NCBI GenBank assembly: GCA_003694775.1
Contig: RFJV01000538.1
Location: 1-5,542 of the forward strand
DNA: 5,542 nt
Source: Chloroflexota bacterium
GTDB lineage: Bacteria > Chloroflexota > Anaerolineae > 4572-78 > J111
Direction of reading: 5' to 3'
Within the stretch, counting starts at the first letter, position 1. Each line of letters begins with the position of its first letter. This document shows positions 1-3,454 of this stretch, in pieces. The translations under genes were made by a program, and so were the position numbers. A model generated the notes under the pieces. It ran no database searches, was not told the origin of the DNA, and worked only from the letters and a program-made list of their open reading frames with translations.

Positions 1-21
1 CCGCCGTCTGTTTTTGTATGG

Positions 22-918
22 ATGATGAACAATCCCGACTCTGTGCCGGACATCCCCCCCGCAGTTCAGCCGGCCCTGACCCTGGCCGCTTCTCTGCTTG
101 CCCAGGCCGGCTCCGACACACCTCGCCTGGACGCGGAACTTCTGCTGGCGCACGTCCTCAGAAAAGAGCGCACCTGGCTGTACACCTACCCCACCGCCCC
201 TCTGACCGGACGCCAGCGGGCCGGCTTTCTGCGCTTGCTTCGCCGCCGACTGCGCCGCGAGCCAATGGCCTACATCCTTCACCGGCGCGAATTTTTCGGC
301 CTGACCCTGCGGCTGAACCGCCGGGTGCTTGTCCCCCGCCCCGAAACCGAACTGCTGGTAGAAACGGCCCTGGAAATTGCCGGCAAGCGGGCCTGGCTGT
401 CGCCGCGGGTGGTGGATGTGGGCACAGGAAGCGGCTGTATTGCCGTTGCTCTGGCGACCCGCCTGCCCGGGGCGCGGCTGGCCGCGGTAGACCGGTCTGC
501 CGCCGCGCTCAAGGTGGCCCGCTATAATGCCGCCGCCTGCGGAGCGGTGGACCGGGTGCATTTCTGGCAGGGGCATCTGGCCCAGGCCCTGACCGGGCCG
601 GTCGACATGCTGGTCAGCAACCCTCCCTACGTGGCCCGACCCGCCCTGGAGGAGGGCAACCTGTCCCCGGAAGTGACCCGTCACGAGCCGCGGCTGGCCC
701 TGGACGGCGGCCCGGACGGGCTGGAGGTCATCCGGGAACTGCTGGCACAGGCTCGCCGCCTGCTGGGGGCGGACGGGGCCGTGGTGGTGGAAATCGGGGC
801 AGACCAGGGCGAGGCCGCCCGGCAGTTGGGACAGGCCGCCTTTCCCCAGGCGGTGGTGGAAATCCGCCGGGATTTGGCCGGTCTGGACCGGTTGCTGGTT
901 ATCCAGCAGGTCAAATAA
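22..918 (+). CDS. prmC: Peptide chain release factor N5-glutamine methyltransferase PrmC
   Basis: This is a 298-residue SAM-dependent methyltransferase. By family knowledge it methylates the glutamine of the GGQ motif in release factors RF1 and RF2 in the cytoplasm, which improves termination. An N-terminal helical release-factor-binding domain covers about residues 10-90. The Rossmann domain follows, with the stretch VLVPRPETELLVE, the SAM-binding motif DVGTGSG at residues 132-138 (bases 415-435), and the catalytic NPPY at 200-203 (bases 619-630). HEPRLALDGGPDGL downstream is also typical of the family. Length is slightly above the roughly 280 usual. The start is uncertain: the frame stays open to the window edge, there is no visible Shine-Dalgarno before ATG 22, and a second ATG follows directly. 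ATG 22 overlaps a TGA (23-25) in frame 2, which fits coupling to an upstream gene, often prfA in other bacteria but not visible here. It converges with rplT, and its last codon and stop overlap that operon's terminator tract. Confidence 0.95.
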   Translation: MMNNPDSVPDIPPAVQPALTLAASLLAQAGSDTPRLDAELLLAHVLRKERTWLYTYPTAPLTGRQRAGFLRLLRRRLRREPMAYILHRREFFGLTLRLNRRVLVPRPETELLVETALEIAGKRAWLSPRVVDVGTGSGCIAVALATRLPGARLAAVDRSAAALKVARYNAAACGAVDRVHFWQGHLAQALTGPVDMLVSNPPYVARPALEEGNLSPEVTRHEPRLALDGGPDGLEVIRELLAQARRLLGADGAVVVEIGADQGEAARQLGQAAFPQAVVEIRRDLAGLDRLLVIQQVK

Positions 919-947
919 AAACAGGACAGGCTTTCTGCCTGTCCTGT
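913..947 (-). terminator. Intrinsic terminator of the infC-rpmI-rplT unit
   Basis: A perfect 11-bp inverted repeat lies at 921-931 (ACAGGACAGGC) and 937-947 (GCCTGTCCTGT) with a 5-base loop. Read on the minus strand the stem is followed at once by TTTTATTT (920-913), the classic layout of a Rho-independent terminator, 43 bases past the rplT stop. Read on the plus strand the stem is followed by GTACCC with no T-tract, so it should end minus-strand transcripts much better than prmC transcripts. The U-tract overlaps the last lysine codon and the stop of prmC. Confidence 0.92.
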
Positions 948-964
948 GTACCCTCGTAGTGGGG

Positions 965-980
965 TGGGGCCAACGCCCCG
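965..980 (-). other. Small GC-rich hairpin just after rplT
   Basis: GGGGC (966-970) and GCCCC (975-979) can pair around a 4-base loop, with one further G-U pair at the base. No T-tract follows on either strand. It lies between the rplT stop and the strong terminator, so it may protect the 3' end of the mRNA or be incidental. The pairing is seen; a role is not. Confidence 0.4.
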
Positions 981-990
981 GTGATGATGC

Positions 991-1341
991 TTACAGCGCC
1001 GCCTTGGCCACTTCCACCAGTTTGGTGAATGCGGCCGCATCGTGCACGGCCAGGTCGGCCAGAGCGCGCCGGTCCAGCTCCACGCCGGCCTGCTTCAGAC
1101 CATGCATGAACTGGCTGTAGCTCAGCTCGTTCTGGCGAGCCGCCGCGTTGATGCGGGTAATCCACAGGCGGCGAAAATCCCGCTTGCGGTTGCGCCGGTC
1201 GCGGTACGCGTACTTCAGCGATGACATCATCGCCTCGTGGCCGCGGCGGTACAACCGGTGCTTTGTTCCACGCTGGCCTTTGGTAAAGGCCAGAACTTTT
1301 TTATGTCTGCGTTGTGTCTGAGGACCGCCTTTTACTCTCAC
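991..1341 (-). CDS. rplT: 50S ribosomal protein L20
   Basis: This is a 116-residue L20, close to the usual length. L20 binds 23S rRNA early in 50S assembly, and in several bacteria it also represses its own operon by binding mRNA. The lysine- and arginine-rich N-terminal extension ([19 protein letters not shown]) is followed by the conserved core [20 protein letters not shown] and [20 protein letters not shown], then [13 protein letters not shown], all family hallmarks. The start is GTG at 1341, set by GAGG six bases upstream and by alignment of the family's N-terminal RVK. It lies 16 bases downstream of rpmI, so the two are cotranscribed and probably translationally coupled. A strong terminator follows the gene. 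The style RVKGGPQTQ and [13 protein letters not shown] resembles Chloroflexota L20, which is an impression and not a search result. Confidence 0.97.
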   Translation of the reverse strand: MRVKGGPQTQRRHKKVLAFTKGQRGTKHRLYRRGHEAMMSSLKYAYRDRRNRKRDFRRLWITRINAAARQNELSYSQFMHGLKQAGVELDRRALADLAVHDAAAFTKLVEVAKAAL

Positions 1342-1357
1342 AATCTACCTCACTCTA

Positions 1358-1567
1358 CTAGCCTTTTTTTGCGTACGGCATTAATTTTTGGACCCGCTTT
1401 TTGGCTCCAGAAGCGGTAACTTCCAGCATGTCGTCAAACTGGTACTTCACCCGCTTGCTCTTTTTCCGGCGCAGGTGGCTCTTGCCAATCTTGGTGCGCA
1501 TCAGTTTACCGGAGCCGGTGTACTTGAAACGTTTAGCAGTTGACTTGTGCGTTTTAATTTTCGGCAT
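1358..1567 (-). CDS. rpmI: 50S ribosomal protein L35
   Basis: This is a 69-residue, strongly basic L35, a few residues longer than the usual 64-66. It opens with the family signature [15 protein letters not shown], followed by [20 protein letters not shown], and has LMPY close to the C-terminus, after which the tail AKKG is a small extension. I chose the ATG at 1567 because it gives the conserved MPKIKTH start; a TTG two codons upstream is also open but does not match the family. GGAAGGA lies upstream with about 10 bases between it and the ATG, slightly long. The 207-base spacer before it contains the structures described separately and is where L20 represses rpmI in E. coli. A run of seven A encodes the lysines before the stop; I see no sign that it is a frameshift site. 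Confidence 0.96.
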   Translation of the reverse strand: MPKIKTHKSTAKRFKYTGSGKLMRTKIGKSHLRRKKSKRVKYQFDDMLEVTASGAKKRVQKLMPYAKKG

Positions 1568-1604
1568 AATCAATCATTCCTTCCACCCAGATAGTTGCTC
1601 GCCC

Positions 1605-1626
1605 ATTGCAACATACAGATTGCAAC
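1605..1626 (-). repeat. Direct repeat GTTGCAAT, two copies
   Basis: GTTGCAAT occurs at 1626-1619 and 1612-1605 on the minus strand, six bases apart. A downstream GCAAC (1598-1594) can pair with the GTTGC of either copy but not both. The repeat ends about 20 bases before the rpmI ribosome binding site. Confidence 0.6.
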
Positions 1627-1644
1627 GTTCATTCACAAAATTAT

Positions 1645-1669
1645 CGACAGCCCGACAGACGGACTGCCG
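1645..1669 (-). other. 9-bp hairpin with loop complementary to an upstream segment
   Basis: The arms 1669-1661 and 1653-1645 pair over nine positions, including two G-U pairs, around the loop GUCUGUC. The tract after it (AUAAUUUUG) is too far from the stem and too mixed for a good intrinsic terminator. Together with bases 1742-1734 it could form a pseudoknot. Role unproven. Confidence 0.5.
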
Positions 1670-1774
1670 TAAATACACAATATTACCGCCTGGCGTATCC
1701 AGAATTCTTGAAAATCCGGACACGATTTCCCCCCCGTCTGTCTCGCAATTTCAGGCAGACCCCTGCGGTCTGGC

Positions 1775-2290
1775 TTAGCGGTTAGGGGCCAAAATCATCA
1801 GCATGGTCATCCCTTCGCGGGAGGCCCGTTTCTCCACCACAGACACATCGCTCAGCTCCTGGGCCACCCGTTCCATCAGCTTCAGAGCAACTTCCGGATG
1901 GGTGACCTCACGGCCGCGAAACCGCAGGCGAACTTTTACCTTGGCTCCGCGTTCCAGGAACTTACGCGCGTCTCTCAGGCGGTAAGCCAGGTCGTGTTCG
2001 CTAATTTTGGGGCGGAGCCGAATTTCCTTGATTTCCACCTTGGCCTGGGATTTCCGGGCTTCCCGTTCCCGTTTTTGGGCTTCGTACAGGAACTTCCCGT
2101 AATCCATCAGCCGGCAGACCGGCGGTGAGGCATTGGGCGCAACCTCTACCAGGTCTGTACCCCGTTCCTGGGCGATGGAGAGGGCCTTATCGCGGCTCAT
2201 CACCCCTAACTGTTCACCATTTACGTCTATCAGCCGCACCTCTGGTGCGGTGATGGCTTCATTTATCCGGCGGAAATCTTTTGTACTTAT
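1775..2290 (-). CDS. infC: Translation initiation factor IF-3, non-standard start codon
   Basis: With an ATA start this is a 171-residue IF3, the normal length. IF3 binds the 30S subunit, keeps 50S away and rejects wrong start codons and initiator tRNAs. The N-terminal domain runs from FRRINEAI to about VCRLMDYGKF (family motif), the basic linker is near EAQKREREARKSQAK, and the C-terminal domain holds KEIRLRPKISEHDL, KVRLRFRGRE and the end MTMLMILAPNR. The first in-frame GTG (2239) would drop the conserved RINEAI segment. From the in-frame TAA at 2371-2369 down to that GTG there is no ATG, GTG or TTG, so translation must begin at a rare codon. ATA at 2290-2288 has AGGGAG seven bases upstream; ATC at 2296-2294 is an alternative paired with AGGAG at 2311-2307. 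Non-AUG infC starts (AUU in E. coli) underlie IF3 autoregulation. The gene lies 130 bases after glpX. Confidence 0.95.
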   Translation of the reverse strand: MSTKDFRRINEAITAPEVRLIDVNGEQLGVMSRDKALSIAQERGTDLVEVAPNASPPVCRLMDYGKFLYEAQKREREARKSQAKVEIKEIRLRPKISEHDLAYRLRDARKFLERGAKVKVRLRFRGREVTHPEVALKLMERVAQELSDVSVVEKRASREGMTMLMILAPNR

Positions 2291-2297
2291 GGCGATA

Positions 2298-2311
2298 CTC
2301 CCTCTTCTCCT
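2298..2311 (-). promoter_or_regulatory. infC ribosome binding site
   Basis: The minus strand reads AGGAG (2311-2307) and then AGGGAG (2303-2298). The second is seven bases from the ATA codon at 2290, ideal spacing. The first is ten bases from the ATC at 2296. This strong purine tract is the main evidence that translation starts here and not at the GTG at 2239. Confidence 0.75.
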
Positions 2312-2344
2312 ACAGAAAAATTTACTTACGGGCGTGGCATTAGA

Positions 2345-2370
2345 AAAGGGACATCCATAGACGCCCCTTT
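2345..2370 (-). terminator. Hairpin between glpX and infC, weak terminator or attenuator
   Basis: AAAGGGGCGTC (2370-2360) pairs with GATGTCCCTTT (2355-2345) over all 11 positions (two G-U pairs) around the loop TATG. One more T and then CTAATG follow, so the U-tract is short and mostly within the stem. A competing pairing exists: GAAAAG (2380-2375) with CTTTTC (2348-2343). It lies 50 bases after the glpX stop and 54 bases before the infC start. It could partly terminate the glpX transcript or act as a leader attenuator for infC. I see no good promoter in the rest of this 130-base gap. Confidence 0.45.
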
Positions 2371-2420
2371 ATCGCTTTTCATGCAGCGGATAGGCCCCGG
2401 CTATATGGGGACACTGAACT

Positions 2421-3446
2421 TTACCATGTTAGTTCATATTCGTCAAGTTGGTCGTCCAGGTTTAGACCGGCCAGTGTCTTTTTGAGCTGGGTGTATTCGG
2501 TATGGATGAAGCGCCGCGTACCGGTTTCGCCGCGGATAACCATAGAATGGGTACGGGCCACATCGCCCCGGTACTCCACCCCTTTCAGGAGGACGCCGGG
2601 GGTAATGCCCGTGGCGGCAAAAAATATCTGGTCGGACCGGACCACTTCCTGGCAGGTCATTATCCGGTGAATATCCAACCCCGCGGCCAGTACGGCTTCC
2701 CGTTCACTCTGGCTTTGCGGAGCCAGACGGCACAGCATTCCTCCACCCATCGCCCGCACCGCGCAGGCCGCGGTGATGCCTTCGGGCACGCCGCCAATGC
2801 CCATCAGCAGGTCGGCGTTGGTGGATGGCGATACAGCAACCAGCGCGCCGGCGGTATCGCCGTGGTCGCGCAGGAGCACCCGCGCCCCCGCGGCCCGGAT
2901 TTCGTTGATTAAGTCCCGATGGCGCGGCCGGTCCAGAACAATGACCTGCAAATCCCGGACCGATTTGCCTTTGGCCCGTGCCACCAAGGCCAGGGTCCAG
3001 GCCACCGGCGCGTCCATGCATTCCGGCGTCAGCACACCGGCGGCTTCGCTGTCAACCACAATTTTTTCCATATAGACCGCCGACCGGGGCGACCACAGCG
3101 TGCCGCGCGGGGCCACCGCCACCACCGACAGGGCGCGCAGTTTGCCCGTGACCAGCAAAGCCGTGCCGTCCACGGGGTCCACGGCTACATCTACTTCGGC
3201 CCCGTCGCCGGTGCCCACTTTACATCCGGTGTCCAGCGGAGAAGTTTCTTTGACCCGCCCCTCTTCTCCCACGACTACCCGGCCATCGATATCCAGCGTA
3301 TTCAGGGCCCGGGCCATTGCCCGTGTGGCCGCCCGGTGCGCCCCTTCCCGGTTGCCGGAACCCAACCAGCGCCCGGCAATCAGGGCCGTAGTTTCGGTGA
3401 CCCGCACCAGGTCTAGCCCAATATTGCGCGAAGGAACAGTTGTCAT
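2421..3446 (-). CDS. glpX: GlpX-type class II fructose-1,6-bisphosphatase, divergent
   Basis: This 341-residue protein matches GlpX along its whole length (E. coli 336). The family removes the 1-phosphate of fructose-1,6-bisphosphate in gluconeogenesis and carbon fixation, and some members also take sedoheptulose-1,7-bisphosphate. Visible landmarks are LDLVRVTETTAL, LNTLDIDG, VVVGEEG (60s), DVAVDPVDGT (86-95), YMEKIVV (125-131), RPRH (173-176), GIGGVPEG (216-223) and AATGITPG. By my alignment to E. coli GlpX, metal ligands Glu57, Asp85 and Glu213 are kept (E61, D90, E222), but Asp33 aligns with H37, Glu88 with D93, Lys29 with R33, and Asp61 has no acidic equivalent. DPVDGT in place of DPIEGT recalls inositol monophosphatase and class I enzymes. 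ATG 3446 is preferred: GTGAGG lies six bases before it, and the product begins MTTVPSRNIGLDL. GTG 3458 and ATG 3452 are also in frame. The gap to the transporter stop is 8 bases, so the two are probably cotranscribed. Function is likely but the active site needs testing. Confidence 0.88.
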   Translation of the reverse strand: MTTVPSRNIGLDLVRVTETTALIAGRWLGSGNREGAHRAATRAMARALNTLDIDGRVVVGEEGRVKETSPLDTGCKVGTGDGAEVDVAVDPVDGTALLVTGKLRALSVVAVAPRGTLWSPRSAVYMEKIVVDSEAAGVLTPECMDAPVAWTLALVARAKGKSVRDLQVIVLDRPRHRDLINEIRAAGARVLLRDHGDTAGALVAVSPSTNADLLMGIGGVPEGITAACAVRAMGGGMLCRLAPQSQSEREAVLAAGLDIHRIMTCQEVVRSDQIFFAATGITPGVLLKGVEYRGDVARTHSMVIRGETGTRRFIHTEYTQLKKTLAGLNLDDQLDEYELTW

Positions 3447-3454
3447 AGCCATCC

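Larger units (their letters stand above)
1594..1774 (-). promoter_or_regulatory. Structured infC-rpmI spacer, candidate L20 operator
   Basis: The spacer is 207 bases, long for genes otherwise 16 bases apart. In minus-strand RNA order it holds: a 6-bp hairpin (1772-1756, CAGACC/GGTCTG) right after the infC stop; the segment GACAGACGG (1742-1734) running into a G7 tract; a 9-bp hairpin (1669-1645, arms CGGCAGTCC and GGGCTGTCG, two G-U pairs) with the 7-base loop GTCTGTC; and two copies of GTTGCAAT (1626-1619, 1612-1605) followed by GCAAC (1598-1594). The hairpin loop plus its two preceding bases is the exact complement of the GACAGACGG segment, so a long-range pseudoknot is possible. In E. coli, L20 represses rpmI through a long-range pseudoknot and a helix that mimic its 23S rRNA site. 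Assigning that role here is inference. No convincing sigma-70 promoter was seen inside the spacer. Confidence 0.4.

Noticed and set aside
18..527. A 169-codon plus-strand frame overlapping prmC
   Set aside because: The product is proline- and arginine-rich low-complexity sequence typical of a shifted high-GC frame, while prmC in the neighbouring frame has all family motifs.
1364..1370. A7 run near the end of rpmI as a possible frameshift site
   Set aside because: It encodes ordinary terminal lysines a few codons before the stop. A -1 shift would add only a handful of residues, and there is no stimulatory structure visible.
1570..1632. A 20-codon open frame directly before rpmI that could be a leader peptide
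   Set aside because: There is no ribosome binding site before its ATG, the codons show no regulatory run of one amino acid, and the length is within chance. It is noted only because it covers the GTTGCAAT repeats.
1640..1690. Possible internal promoter for rpmI-rplT (GATAAT and TAATAT boxes on the minus strand)
   Set aside because: No acceptable -35 hexamer lies at 16-18 bases from either box, so the match is no better than expected in an AT-richer spacer.
1729..1735. Run of seven C (G7 in the RNA) in the infC-rpmI spacer as a phase-variable tract
   Set aside because: It is short, sits in a non-coding spacer, and no promoter elements flank it whose spacing it would change.
2395..2410. CCCC/GGGG pairing right after glpX as a terminator
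   Set aside because: There are only four base pairs with a loop of eight and no T-tract after it, so it is too weak to call.
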